A stretch of 64,000 nt of DNA from CAYJLF01 sp964371055 (lineage in GTDB: Bacteria > Eisenbacteria > RBG-16-71-46 > CAIMUX01): assembly GCA_964371055.1 (NCBI GenBank), contig CAYJLF010000024.1:1-64000 (forward strand). The letters run 5' to 3'. Below the pieces are notes generated by a model that was not told the origin of the DNA, did not search any database, and was given only the letters and a program-made list of their open reading frames with translations. Position numbers and translations under genes: made by a program. Shown here piece after piece: positions 38,179-48,900 of the stretch (its first letter is position 1; every line of letters starts with the position of its first letter).

Positions 38179-38796
38179 TCATAGCTCCACGCTCCGGGCC
38201 TCGTCCATCGCCCCCTCGCCCTGCATCCAGGCTCGGAGCTGGTTGTGGGCCCGGTGCAGCCGCGCCTTCACCGTACCGAGAGGGAGATCGAGCATCTCAG
38301 CGATCTCCTCGTAGGAGCGCTGCTGCATGTGACGTAGATGCACGACGACACGATAGTGCGGCGCCAGTTGCTCGACCAGGCTTCCCAGCAGGTCCTTGAC
38401 GTTGCTGCGGGCCAATTGCTGATCCGGCAGCGGCCCGCGATCGCGCAGGACAGGCGGGCGGCGCACGTCGTCGTCAGGATCAGCGTCGATCGAGACGGTG
38501 CGCAGCCGCCGCTTGCGCAGGAAGTCGATGGTCAGGTTGGTCGCAATCTTGTTGATCCAGAAGGAAAAGGTCCGGCTCTGGTCGAACTGGTCGAGGGCCC
38601 GGAAGACCTTGACGAAGGTCTCCTGCGTGAGGTCGCGCGCGTCCTCGGTGTTGGTGACCATCCGCCAGATGATGTGGTAGACGGGCCGCTCATGCCGGCG
38701 CACCAGCACGGCGTAGGCGTCATCGTCTCCCCGCAGGCAGCGCCGGACCAGCTCGCTGTCGGACGGTTCGTTCGGCCGATCCCCCGCGGGGCCCAA
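38179..38796 (-). CDS. rpoE: ECF RNA polymerase sigma factor (RpoE-like)
   Basis: A 205-residue group 4 sigma factor. Region 2 contains YHIIWRMVTNTEDARDLTQETFVKVFRAL and binds core and the -10 element; region 4 contains LPLGTVKARLHRAHNQLR, the -35-binding helix. The start is a TTG at 38796, supported by a perfect AAGGAGG five bases before it; the 39 codons of open frame upstream have no other signal. It is followed by its probable anti-sigma factor 103 bases on. A promoter with a perfect TTGACA lies about 180 bases upstream. The regulon probably concerns the envelope, since the operon includes a bactofilin-like membrane protein. Confidence 0.93.
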   Translation of the reverse strand: MGPAGDRPNEPSDSELVRRCLRGDDDAYAVLVRRHERPVYHIIWRMVTNTEDARDLTQETFVKVFRALDQFDQSRTFSFWINKIATNLTIDFLRKRRLRTVSIDADPDDDVRRPPVLRDRGPLPDQQLARSNVKDLLGSLVEQLAPHYRVVVHLRHMQQRSYEEIAEMLDLPLGTVKARLHRAHNQLRAWMQGEGAMDEARSVEL

Positions 38797-38949
38797 CTGT
38801 GCCTCCTTCTTCCCCCGGCCCGACCTACGGGCCGCGCTGGGTACGCCCCGGACAGGCGGGAGGTTTCCGTGCGGTTCCGCCGCATCGCCCCAGAGCCGGC
38901 AGCGATCTGCCAATCTTACGATACATCAATCTGTTAGCCAGCAGGACGG

Positions 38950-38979
38950 ACGATAGTGAGGGGTCGTCGAGGGTGTCAA
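38950..38979 (-). promoter_or_regulatory. Sigma-70-like promoter for the ECF sigma operon
   Basis: On the minus strand TTGACA (38979-38974) and TATCGT (38955-38950) are 18 bases apart. The 375-base gap to enolase (38797-39171) also holds the divergent enolase promoter; otherwise I see nothing in it. Confidence 0.5.
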
Positions 38980-39089
38980 GCTGATTCCCGGGACGCAAGA
39001 GAGGGGGCAGCGCCGCGGCGACCGCGGATGCGGACGCGATCCGCCCTGGCCCGCCCGGCTCCCTTGCTCTCCCGGCCGGGGAGTGCTCC

Positions 39090-39118
39090 TTGACGCGAGT
39101 CGACCCCACTCCTACGCT
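39090..39118 (+). promoter_or_regulatory. Sigma-70-like promoter for enolase
   Basis: TTGACG (39090-39095) and TACGCT (39113-39118) are 17 bases apart, 54 bases before the enolase ATG. Confidence 0.45.
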
Positions 39119-39171
39119 CCCTTCCTGGAAGTGAACCGCACCTTCGGGGGCTGCAGGGAGGCTTGAGCGCC

Positions 39172-40458
39172 ATGACGATGATCGAACAGGTCCAGGCTCG
39201 GGAGATTCTCGATTCGCGCGGGAATCCGACCGTCGAGGTGGAAGTGCGCCTGACGGGTGGCGCAATGGGGCGCGCCGCGGTCCCTTCGGGCGCGTCGACC
39301 GGTGAGCACGAAGCGCTCGAGCTCAGAGACGCCGTCGGAGACCGTTACCTGGGCAAGGGCGTGCGTCGCGCGCTGGAGAATGTCCTCGACCGCATCGCCC
39401 CGCAAATCGTCGGGCAGGACGCGCTCGACCAGGTCTACGTCGACCAGCTGATGCGCGATCTCGACGGCACCGAGAACAAGGGGGTCCTCGGCGCCAACGC
39501 GATCCTCGGAGTTTCGATGGCGGTGACCCGAGCCGCGGCGCAGGCGCTCGGGCTCCCGCTCTATCGCTACCTGGGGGGTGTGCGCGGGCGGGTGATGCCG
39601 GTGCCGATGATGAACGTGCTGAACGGGGGGAGCCACGCCGACAACAACGTCGACATCCAGGAGTTCATGATCATGCCGGTGGGCGCGCCGACGTTCGCCG
39701 AGGCGCTGCGCGTCGGGGCGGAGGTCTTCCACCATCTGAAGAAGGTCCTGTCGATGCGGGGGTATGCCACCTCCGTGGGCGACGAGGGGGGCTTCGCGCC
39801 GAACCTCAAGTCGAACCGCGAAGCGCTCGAACTTCTGGTCGAGGCGATCGAGAAGGCAGGCTGGCAGCCGCGGGAAGATGTCGTACTCGCCCTCGACTGC
39901 GCCGCCAGCGAGTTTCACATCGACGGCAAGTACACGTTGAAGGCGGAGAAGAAGACCGAGTACACCGCGGAGGAGCTGGTCGCGTTCTATGCCGGCCTGA
40001 TCCGCGACTTCCCCATCGTGTCGATCGAGGACGGCCTGTCCGAGAATGACTGGGGCGGCTGGGAGATCCTGACGCGCGAACTCGGTGACAAGGTCCAGCT
40101 CGTGGGCGACGACATCTTCGTGACCAACCCCGTGCGCCTGCAGGACGGGATCGACCGCGGCGTGGCCAATTCCATCCTGATCAAGCTGAACCAGATCGGA
40201 ACCGTGACGGAGACGCTCGAGTGCATGGATCTCGCCCGGGCGAACAGCTACACCACGGTCGTGTCGCACCGTTCGGGCGAGACGGAGGATACCTACATCA
40301 GCGATCTCGCCGTGGCGATGAACGCCGGGTTCATCAAGACTGGTTCGCTCTGCCGGAGCGAGCGGATCGCGAAGTACAATCAGCTGATCCGGATCGAGGA
40401 GGAATTGGGATCCCAGGCGATCTACCTGGGGCGGACGGCGCTCAAGCGCGGGGTATAG
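39172..40458 (+). CDS. eno: Enolase (phosphopyruvate hydratase)
   Basis: A 428-residue glycolytic enzyme converting 2-phosphoglycerate to phosphoenolpyruvate. The sequence is canonical: AREILDSRGNPTVEVEV at the N-terminus, PSGASTGEHEALELRD, the magnesium-binding ALDCAASEF and SIEDGLSENDW, the catalytic lysine in IKLNQIGT, and the SHRSGETEDTYISDLAV loop. The ATG at 39172 is chosen because GGGAGG lies ten bases upstream; a TTG at 39163 would leave no spacing. The FtsB-like gene follows 34 bases later and is likely cotranscribed, an arrangement (eno-ftsB) common in many bacteria. Confidence 0.98.
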   Translation: MTMIEQVQAREILDSRGNPTVEVEVRLTGGAMGRAAVPSGASTGEHEALELRDAVGDRYLGKGVRRALENVLDRIAPQIVGQDALDQVYVDQLMRDLDGTENKGVLGANAILGVSMAVTRAAAQALGLPLYRYLGGVRGRVMPVPMMNVLNGGSHADNNVDIQEFMIMPVGAPTFAEALRVGAEVFHHLKKVLSMRGYATSVGDEGGFAPNLKSNREALELLVEAIEKAGWQPREDVVLALDCAASEFHIDGKYTLKAEKKTEYTAEELVAFYAGLIRDFPIVSIEDGLSENDWGGWEILTRELGDKVQLVGDDIFVTNPVRLQDGIDRGVANSILIKLNQIGTVTETLECMDLARANSYTTVVSHRSGETEDTYISDLAVAMNAGFIKTGSLCRSERIAKYNQLIRIEEELGSQAIYLGRTALKRGV

Positions 40459-40492
40459 GCGCCGGGAGAACGCCGCCAAGGACGGAGGCGAC

Positions 40493-40936
40493 ATGGAATC
40501 GAGGCGGAGACCCGGGAATGGAGTCCGGGGTTGGTCCGTAATCCAGGAGAGACGCCGGCTGCTGCACATGGGGGCGGCGGACGAGCGGAGCGTGCGGGAG
40601 CTGTTCGCGGCAAGCCGCGGAGGCATCCTGCGCGTGGCTTTCGCCGCGCTCGGCGTCGGATTGATGGTCAACGTGCTCTTCGGTGTGAACGGCGTGCTGC
40701 GCCTGAAGGCGATGCGCGGGGAGGTGGCCGCGCTCTCCGACGAGAACGCTCGGCTCCAGCGGCAGCACGATGAGGTCATCTACCAGTTGGGGGAGAATCC
40801 CGGACTGGCCATGGAGCGGGTCATGCGCGAGCAGTACCGCAAGGCCCTGCCGAACGAGGTGGTCTACCACGCCCGAACCGTGCCGAGCGCAGCGGATTCG
40901 ACCGCCGGCTCGGACGTCTCTCCGAAGGCCCCCTGA
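40493..40936 (+). CDS. ftsB: FtsB/DivIC-like septum formation initiator
   Basis: A 147-residue single-pass membrane protein. A cytoplasmic N-terminus of about 45 residues leads to a transmembrane helix (48-66, RVAFAALGVGLMVNVLF), then a coiled coil (70-100, LRLKAMRGEVAALSDENARL) and a periplasmic end with ENPGLAMERVMREQY, the typical FtsB/DivIC pattern. It would join FtsL and FtsQ in the septal complex that activates FtsW-FtsI. The ATG follows GGAGGCG. Its position after eno supports the call; FtsQ and FtsW are encoded at the other end of the window. Confidence 0.88.
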   Translation: MESRRRPGNGVRGWSVIQERRRLLHMGAADERSVRELFAASRGGILRVAFAALGVGLMVNVLFGVNGVLRLKAMRGEVAALSDENARLQRQHDEVIYQLGENPGLAMERVMREQYRKALPNEVVYHARTVPSAADSTAGSDVSPKAP

Positions 40937-41000
40937 GCCGATCGGAGTCGCCACGCGCCGCGGGGGTCGCGGCGTGCGGTCCGGTGTTGGAATTGTCTGC

Positions 41001-41029
41001 TTGACAGACCCGACGGGACGCCGTAGGGT
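41001..41029 (+). promoter_or_regulatory. Strong promoter for initiator tRNA
   Basis: A perfect TTGACA (41001-41006) and TAGGGT (41024-41029) are 17 bases apart, 20 bases before the tRNA. Confidence 0.6.
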
Positions 41030-41048
41030 CTCGTTTCTCAGGTGTTGG

Positions 41049-41122
<74 letters not shown>

Positions 41123-41128
41123 CATTGC

Positions 41129-41169
41129 AGGAAAACGGGTTGCGGTGATGAGCCGTGACCCGTTTTCCT
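41129..41169. terminator. Bidirectional terminator after tRNA-fMet
   Basis: A perfect 12-base stem (41129-41140 with 41158-41169) around a 17-base loop, with A-rich and T-rich bases in the stem ends (AGGAAAACGGGT and its complement), followed by TTA. It can stop the tRNA transcript and that of the convergent gene at 41256. Confidence 0.75.
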
Positions 41170-41255
41170 TTACCTTCCCGACACGCAGATAACACGAGTC
41201 CCGCCCGGTCGACCGAGCGGGACCCCTGTTCAGGTCGGAAGAAACGACAGAAGTG

Positions 41256-42173
41256 CTACCGATACTCGCCCTTGATCCGTCCCCAGCTCGTCTGCTCGAC
41301 CGGAGTGACCGGACAGGGGTTGGGATCGCACACGGAGCCAGCGCCGTACCAGTCGCCGCCGGCCGCCATGCATTCTCCCTCGGAGAGGATCTCACAGAGG
41401 CCGCTGTCGAAGCAGCACGCCGCCGTCGTCACGCCGCCGGCCTCGCCGTTGATCAGGAACGGGAAGCCCTGGTTGCAGCTGGTGCCGCCGTCGATGGCGT
41501 AGGCCCAGCCGGTGCTGGTGTACTGGAAGCCGTCACCGGTGTCGCACTGGTTCCAGATCGCGATCGGCGGCTGCCACGGCCCGCTGGTCAGCGTGCCGCC
41601 GGCATACCACGCCAGCCAGTACTGACCCGGGGGCAGGCTGAAGCTCACGTTGCACGTGGTGGCCATGATCGGCCGGTTGGTCCCACCCGGAGCCGACTCG
41701 AGCGTCCGGTAGATACCGGAGAAGACCGAGCTGGTCAGGATGTTGGTGGTGTTGTTACCCCAGACGATGGCGCTGTTCGGATCATCCGGCGGGCCGTTGA
41801 GCACCCAGGCGCGGATATCGTTGATCGTGCTGACCAGCGTGCTGCCGGTCTGATAGTGGAAGAACACGAGGCTCTGGACATCCCAGTCGGCATCGACCGT
41901 GAAGTCGTCCGAGCAAATGTTGCCGTTGACGATCTGATCGCCGAATCCGTAGGTGCCCATACCCATCGAGGCGTCCTGCAGCATCGACTGGTCAGGGGCG
42001 AAGTTGAGGAGCGGACCGTTGTCCCACAGCAGGGTCCGTGGCCCTTCGAAGATCGGAGCCGGGCTCTGCGGATCGAAGCTCGGTCCGGGCGAGTTACTGA
42101 TGGTCTCACTGTTGTCAGCCAGGACGGGAAGGGCGAACAGCAGGAGGGCCAACGCGATACCCAACGAACGCAT
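41256..42173 (-). CDS. Secreted protein with Cys-rich domain and WGRIK-type C-terminus
   Basis: A 305-residue exported protein. The signal peptide is MRSLGIALALLLFALPVLAD. The main part (about 25-250) is beta-rich, with many Trp, Gly and Asn residues, and I do not recognise a family. Residues 250-290 form a small Cys domain of the ACCFDSGLCEIL / CMAAGGDWYGAG / CDPNPCP type. The protein ends in TSWGRIKGEYR, which resembles a C-terminal motif I associate with secreted proteins of Candidatus Eisenbacteria and may be a sorting signal. The ATG follows AAGGAGGTAGG, one of the best ribosome-binding sites here, suggesting high expression. Function unknown. Confidence 0.8.
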   Translation of the reverse strand: MRSLGIALALLLFALPVLADNSETISNSPGPSFDPQSPAPIFEGPRTLLWDNGPLLNFAPDQSMLQDASMGMGTYGFGDQIVNGNICSDDFTVDADWDVQSLVFFHYQTGSTLVSTINDIRAWVLNGPPDDPNSAIVWGNNTTNILTSSVFSGIYRTLESAPGGTNRPIMATTCNVSFSLPPGQYWLAWYAGGTLTSGPWQPPIAIWNQCDTGDGFQYTSTGWAYAIDGGTSCNQGFPFLINGEAGGVTTAACCFDSGLCEILSEGECMAAGGDWYGAGSVCDPNPCPVTPVEQTSWGRIKGEYR

Positions 42174-42569
42174 GCCTACCTCCTTTGGTGTGGTGCGCGC
42201 TACGAGCGCCTCGACTCGGGCAAGCCTGAGAGCCAAAGGGCACACCTGCGCTGACATGACACTCGCGATTACAGCCAAGTTGACCCGCCAGCCGCAGGTC
42301 TCGTCCTTCACTCTCGACTCAAGATCCCCCGACCCATGAGATCCCGGGGGACCCCCAAATCGACGCAGATAGTATGCCGGAAAACGGACTGCGGCGCAAT
42401 GGCGAAGTCTGGTCGGAACGCGACCGCGCGGTTTCGTCGCCACTGTGAGGGATCCCGAATCGTGCAAACTAGTTGATCTTGATTCTCATCTACGGGAACG
42501 GCACAGGGAGTCCGGATCCCCCGGCAGACGGCGCTGGCTTTGTTCGCAAAGTCAGCTAACATGGGTGAC
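42174..42569. other. 396-base non-coding gap between divergent genes
   Basis: This gap lies between the divergent Cys-rich secreted protein and XRE regulator genes. It holds no convincing gene. A TTGGC...TTGC pair on the minus strand (42220-42237) looks like a sigma-54 promoter but has one base too many between the elements. Close to the regulator, TAACAT (42557-42562) lies seven bases before the ATG at 42570 and may be a -10 box. Confidence 0.5.
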
Positions 42570-42971
42570 ATGGGAACCACGAATCTTGGCCGGGAGCTCA
42601 GACGCCTCCGGAAGGAAGCGGGCCTCACCCTGCGCGGACTCGCCGCCACGGTCGAAGTCTCGGCCGCCCACCTGTCCGACATCGAACACAACCGTCGCCG
42701 TCCCTCCAGCGAGCTCCTCCGAAAGCTCTCAACCGCCCTCGGGGACGCCGGGACGACCTTCGAGGCGCTGGACCGACTGGCCACGGGCATGGATCCCGAC
42801 ATCCGGGAGTGGGCCGCATCGACTCCGGGGGCACGGGCACTGCTGCGCACTCTGAGGCAGTCCGGGCGAGACCCTCTGGAACTCCTGCCTGCTCTCGAAA
42901 AAGCCTTCGGACGCAAGACGGCAAAGACCACGTCTGCGCCGCGAGCGAAGCCGGAAGCGCGGTCGAAGTGA
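42570..42971 (+). CDS. XRE family helix-turn-helix regulator
   Basis: A 133-residue DNA-binding protein. The N-terminal Cro/C1-type helix-turn-helix (about 5-60) is clear: LGRELRRLRKEAGLTLRGLAATVEVSAAHLSDIEHNRR. The rest is helical with a Lys/Ala-rich tail. The start could be the ATG at 42561 or 42570; neither has a ribosome-binding site. The TAACAT box seven bases before 42570 favours that start and a leaderless mRNA. Its stop overlaps the GTG of the glucan synthase gene (GTGA), so it probably controls or is coupled to that gene. It could also be an antitoxin-like regulator, but no toxin gene is present. Confidence 0.82.
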   Translation: MGTTNLGRELRRLRKEAGLTLRGLAATVEVSAAHLSDIEHNRRRPSSELLRKLSTALGDAGTTFEALDRLATGMDPDIREWAASTPGARALLRTLRQSGRDPLELLPALEKAFGRKTAKTTSAPRAKPEARSK

Positions 42972-45900
42972 GGTCGCCTCCCGGCGACGAGCAACCGCTG
43001 CGATCGGAGCTCTTCAGCGCCGACCAGATGCAGCAACACGGCAAGACCCTGGCGATCTTCCACGGGCCGGCGTCTGGACGGGCGGCGGACCGGCTGCTGC
43101 CTCGGCTGGCCGCAAACGAGCGGGTCCTGAGAGAGACGCGGGATCTGGTGATCGAGGCGGTCAAGGCGACCCGCCGGATCACGCCGGCCGGCGAGTGGCT
43201 GCTGGACAACTTCTACCTGCTCGAGGAACAGATTCGCACGGCCCGGCGGCACCTGCCCAAGGGTTACAGCCGGCAGCTGCCTTCCCTGCGCGCCGGCCCC
43301 TCGGCCGGTTTCCCCCGCGTGTACGACCTCGCCCTGGAGACGATCTCGCACGGCGATGGGAGGGTCGATCCGGAGAACCTGAGCCGTTTCATCGCGGCGT
43401 ACCAGACCGTCACGGTACTGAAGCTGGGCGAGTTGTGGGCCATCCCGATCATGCTGCGACTGGCCCTGATCGAGAACCTCCGACGGGTGGCGGCCCGGAT
43501 CGCGACCGACCGGATCGACCGAAACCGCGCCGACTATTGGGCCGACCTGATGACCGCAACCGCGGAGACGGACCCGAACGGACTGATCCTCGTGGTCGCG
43601 GACATGGCGCGGTCCGATCCGCCGATGGTCAGCTCGTTCGTCGCGGAACTCGCGCGCCGCCTCCAGGGCCAGAGTCCGGCTCTCGCGCTGCCGCTCACGT
43701 GGATCGAGCAACGACTCTCTCAGTCCGGACTGACGATCGAGCAGCTCGTGCAATCGGAGAACCAGCAGCAGGCGGCCGACCAGGTCTCGATCAGCAACAG
43801 CATCGCCAGCCTCCGTTTCCTCGGCGCGATGGACTGGCGCGAATTTGTCGAGACGATGAGCGTGGTCGAGGCCACGTTGCGCGAAGATCCGGCTGGAGCC
43901 TACGCCCGGATGGACTTCGCCACGCGCGATCGGTACCGCCACATGGTGGAGCGGATCGCGAGCCAGAGTCCATACTCCGAAGAGCAGGTCGCGCGTATGG
44001 CCATCCGGCTCACCCAGGGCGGCGCGGAGACGGACGGCGTCCGCTCGCGGACGGCGCACGTCGGCTTCCACCTGGTCGACCAGGGGAGGCCGCAACTCGA
44101 ACGGACGGCGGAGGTACGATCGTCCGTCGTCGAGCCCCTGCGACGATTCGCCGAGCGTCTCCCCTTGCTCATCTATCTGGGGCCGATTCTGCTGATCACA
44201 GCCGCTCTCAGCGGCGGTCTGACGGTTCACGCGCTGACCGGCGGCCTCCGCGGCTGGGGACTCGCGCTGGTCGCACTCCTCGCATCGCTGGGGGCGAGCC
44301 AACTGGCCGTCACGCTGGTGAACACGCTGCTCACCCTGAAGGCCCGACCGCACCTGCTGCCCCGGCTGGACTTCGCCACGGGGATTCCTCCCGAGTGCCG
44401 CACCCTCGTGGTCATCCCGACGATGATCTCGAGCGTTCAGGACGTCGACGATCTGGTCGAGGCCCTGGAGGTCCGGTTCCTGGCGAATCGAGACGAGCAC
44501 TTGCACTTCGGCCTGCTGACGGACTTCCGGGACGCCCGGGCGGAGACGCTCCCGGAGGACGAGCCGATCGTTCGCCACGCCCAGGAGAGGATCGCAGAGC
44601 TGAACGGCAAGTACCGGAACGCGAGCGGCGATTCGTTCTTCCTTTTCCACCGTCCGAGGCGCTGGAATCCCCGGGAACAGATCTGGATGGGCTACGAGCG
44701 GAAACGCGGCAAGCTCGCGGAACTGAACGCGCTCCTGCGCGGCGGTTCGAGCGATCGGTTCGGACGCGTCGTCGGCGACACTTCGATCCTGTCCAACGTG
44801 AAGTATGTGATCACCCTCGATACGGACACCGAGCTTCCACGCGACTCCGCGTGGCAGTTCGTCGGAGCCATGGCGCACCCGCTGAACCTCCCGCGCTACG
44901 ACGAGGGGAAGCAGCGTGTCACCGCAGGGTACGGCATCCTCCAACCTCGCGTCGCCGCCAGTCTGCCCGGGACGAACCGATCGCGCTATGCCCGGCTGCA
45001 CGGGGGCGAACCCGGAATCGACCCATACACACGGGCGGTCTCAGACCTCTACCAGGACCTGTTCCACGAAGGTTCGTTCATCGGCAAGGGGATCTACGAC
45101 GTTGACGCCTTCGAACGAGCCGTCGGCGGCCGCTTTCCCGAGAACCGGATCCTCAGCCACGACCTCCTCGAAGGCTGCTACGCCCGCTCCGGCCTCCTGA
45201 GCGACGTGCAGTTGTGCGAGGACTATCCCTCGCGGTACAGCGCGGACGTGAGCCGCCGCTACCGCTGGATTCGGGGAGACTGGCAGCTTCTGGCCTGGCT
45301 TGGACCGCGCGTGCCCGGTCCGGACGGCCGCCTTCGGAAGAACCCGATCTCGGGACTGTCGCTCTGGAAGCTCTTCGACAACCTTCGGCGCAGTCTGGTC
45401 CCTTCGGCCCTGACGCTCTTGTTTTTGTCCGGCTGGACCGTCCTCTCGCCCGCGTGGTTCTGGACGCTGTGTGTCGTGGGGATCGTCATGATCCCTCCCC
45501 TCATCGCCTCCCTGCTGGGCGTGTCACAGAAGTCGAGCGATCTCGGGCTCGGCCCACACCTCGCCTCGGTCCTCTGGACGGCCGGTCGCCACCTCGCCCA
45601 ATCGTCGCTCACGCTCGCCTGCCTGCCGTACGAAGCGTTCTTCAGCGCCGATGCGATCGTCCGCACGCTGGTGCGGCTGATCCGACGCCGGCGCCTTCTC
45701 GAGTGGAACCCGTCCGGCGATCTGGCGCCCCGGCGCCGCCCGGACCTCCTGGCCTCCTACCGCACGATGTGGATCGGCCCCGCCATATCCGCCGCCACGC
45801 TGGTCTATCTGGCGATCACGAGACCGTCCGCCGTCACGGTCGCCGGACCGATCCTCAGCCTATGGACGGCCTCGCCGGCCATCGCGTGGTGGATCAGCCG

Positions 45901-48900
45901 CCCCCTCTCCCGCCGCACCGCGGTGCTGACACCCAAACAGACCCTCTTCCTTCGCAAGCTCGCGCGCAAGACCTGGACCTATTTCGAGACCTTTGTCACG
46001 GTTGAGGACCACTGGCTGCCGCCGGACAACTTCCAGGAACTGGCCGATGCCAGGATTGCGCATCGGACCTCTCCCACGAACATGGGGCTCGCCCTGCTCT
46101 CGAACCTGACCGCCTGTGACTTCGGCTACATCCCAGCCGGGCAACTCGTCGAACGAACCGCGCGCACCTTGGGCACGATGGAGACCCTGGAACGCCATCG
46201 CGGTCATTTCTACAACTGGTACGACACTCTGACCCTGGCGCCGCTGCCGCCCCTCTATGTCTCCACGGTGGACACGGGCAACCTGGCGGGCCATCTGCTG
46301 ACGCTCTCTCCCGGCCTCCTCGCGATCCCCGATCAGAAGATCGTGGGGGCCCGTCTGTTCGAAGGGCTGGCCGACACACTCCACGTCCTGCGGGACTGCG
46401 AGGGCGCGACCGCCGCCATCCGCTGGACCCGGATCCAGGCCGAGCTCGATGCCGTCCGCGAGACGGAGCCAACCTCCCTGCAGGATGCGCGGCGCGCACT
46501 CGAGCGCCTGGCTGAAGCGGCTCAGGAAGAATCGACCGGTCTGGACGAAGCCACCGGGGGCACGGCGCGGTTCTGGGCGGATGCCCTCGCCCGGCAATGC
46601 CGGGAGGCTCTCGACGACCTCGACTTCCTCGTTCCCTGGATCTCTTTGCCGGTTCTCCGCCGGCCCGAGTTCGACCTCGTCGGCCTCGACCGGATTCCGA
46701 CCCTGCGCGAGCTTGCCGGGTGGGCGGAAGATCTGCTCCCGGGAATCGAGGATCGGTTCAGCCGGGACGGCACCCTCGAGGATCGCGAGGGGCTTGTATC
46801 GCTGCGTCATCGCATGGCCGAAGCGAGCGCCCGCGCCCGCGACAGGATTGCGGCGATCGAAAGCCTGGCCGTGCGATCCCGGGCGCTGGCCGATGCGGAG
46901 TATGACTTTCTCTACGACCGGGCGCGTCACCTGCTGGCGATCGGGTACAACGTCTCCCAGCACCGGCGGGACTCAAGCTACTACGACCTGCTCGCCTCGG
47001 AGGCGCGCCTCTCGACCTTCGTCGGGATCGCACAGGAACAGCTTCCGCAGGAGTCCTGGTTCGCTCTGGGACGCCTCCTCGGTGCGTCCGATGGAGCCCC
47101 GGTTCTCCTCTCCTGGAGCGGTTCGATGTTCGAGTATCTCATGCCGCTTTTGGTGATGCCGACGTACGAGAACACCCTGCTCGACGAGACCTACAAGGCG
47201 GCGATCGATCGGCAGATCGAGTATGGCAGACAGCGCGGTGTACCCTGGGGCGTCTCGGAGTCCGGCTACAACACCTTCGACGCCCAGCTCAACTACCAGT
47301 ACCGAGCGTTCGGTGTGCCCGGCCTGGGGCTCACGCGCGGACTGGCCGCCGACCTGGTCGTGGCGCCGTACGCCTCGGCCCTGGCGCTGATGGTGGCCCC
47401 CCGGGAGGCCTGCCTCAATCTGCAGCGGCTCGCCGCCCAGGGCCTCGAAGGCCGCCACGGGCTCTACGAGGCGGTCGACTACACCCCGTCGCGTCTGCCG
47501 CGGGGCCAATCCAGCGCTACGGTCCGCTCCTACATGGCCCATCACCAGGGAATGAGCCTCCTGTCGCTCGCCTACCTCCTCCTCGATCGTCCGATGCAGA
47601 AGCGGTTCGAGTCCGACCCCCGGTTCCGCGCCACGATCCTGCTGCTGCAGGAGCGGGTTCCGAGGACAGCCGGGTTCCACTCCGAGACGGCCGACCTCCC
47701 CGGCGACCACCCGGCGGTCGCGGATCCGGAGACGCCGATGCGAACCTTCACGACGCCGAACACGCCGATGCCGGAAGTACAGCTGCTGTCGAACGGCAGG
47801 TATCACGTCATGATCACGAATGCGGGCGGCGGCTACAGCCGCTGGAGGGACGTCGCCGTCACCCGCTGGCGCGAGGATGGCACGTGCGACAACTGGGGGT
47901 CATTCTGCTACATCCGTGACGTCGGCACCGGGCGGTTCTGGTCGACGGCTTTCCAGCCGACGCGGAGGGAACCAGACCGCTACGAGGCGATCTTCTCCGA
48001 GGCGCGCGTGGAGTTCCGCCGTCGCGACGACGACTTCGACACGCACACGGAGATCTCCGTCTCTCCGGAGGACGACGTCGAGGTCCGCCGCATCCATATC
48101 ACGAACCGCCTGGCGAAGCGCCGGGAGATCGAGGTGACGAGTTACGCCGAGGTCGTTCTCGCCGCACCCGCGGCCGACACGCTCCACCCCGCTTTCAGCA
48201 ACCTCTTCGTCCAGACCGAGATTGTCCGGGAGCGCCAGGCGATCCTCTGTCGCCGGCGACCCCGATCCGCCGACGAGTCGCCTCCCTGGATGTTCCACCT
48301 GATTTCCGGACACGGGGCACCGATCGAGGAGATCTCGTACGAGACCGATCGACAGCGGTTCGTCGGTCGCGCCCACACCGTCGCCGAGCCGCTGGCCATG
48401 GGCGATTCGGGTCCGCTCTCCGGCGGCCAGGGGCCGGTGCTCGATCCGATCGTCGCCATCCGCTGTCGGATGACGCTCGATCCCGACGAGTCCGTGACGC
48501 TGAATGTCGTCTCTGGGGTGGGCGCGACCCGGGACGTCTGCACGAGCCTCCTGGAGAAATACCAGGACCGCCGCCTCGCGGATCGCGTGTTCGATCTCGC
48601 CTGGTCCCATTGCCAGGTGGCGCTGCGACAACTCAACGCGACCGAGGCCGATGCGCAGCTTTACGAACGCCTGGCCGGATCGGTGATCTACGCGAACTCC
48701 TCGCTGCGCGCCGACCCGGGCATCCTGGCCCGAAACCACCGCGGCCAGTCTGGTCTCTGGGGCTACTCCATCTCCGGCGATCTGCCGATCGTGCTGTTGC
48801 GGATCGGAGACCCGGCCAACATCGACCTGGTACGTCACCTCGTCCAGGCCCACGCCTACTGGCGTCTGAAGGGCCTGGCGGTCGACCTCGTCATCTGGAA

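Noticed and set aside
41123..41260. Integration site at the 3' end of tRNA-fMet
   Set aside because: The sequence after the tRNA is a terminator; no integrase gene or repeated tRNA end was seen.
42220..42237. Sigma-54-like TTGGC and TTGC pair upstream of the secreted protein gene
   Set aside because: The two elements are separated by 11 bases between GG and GC instead of 10, and sigma-54 tolerates this poorly.
42570..42971. Antitoxin of a toxin-antitoxin pair
   Set aside because: The helix-turn-helix would fit a HigA-like antitoxin, but the coupled gene is a glucan synthase and no small toxin gene is adjacent.
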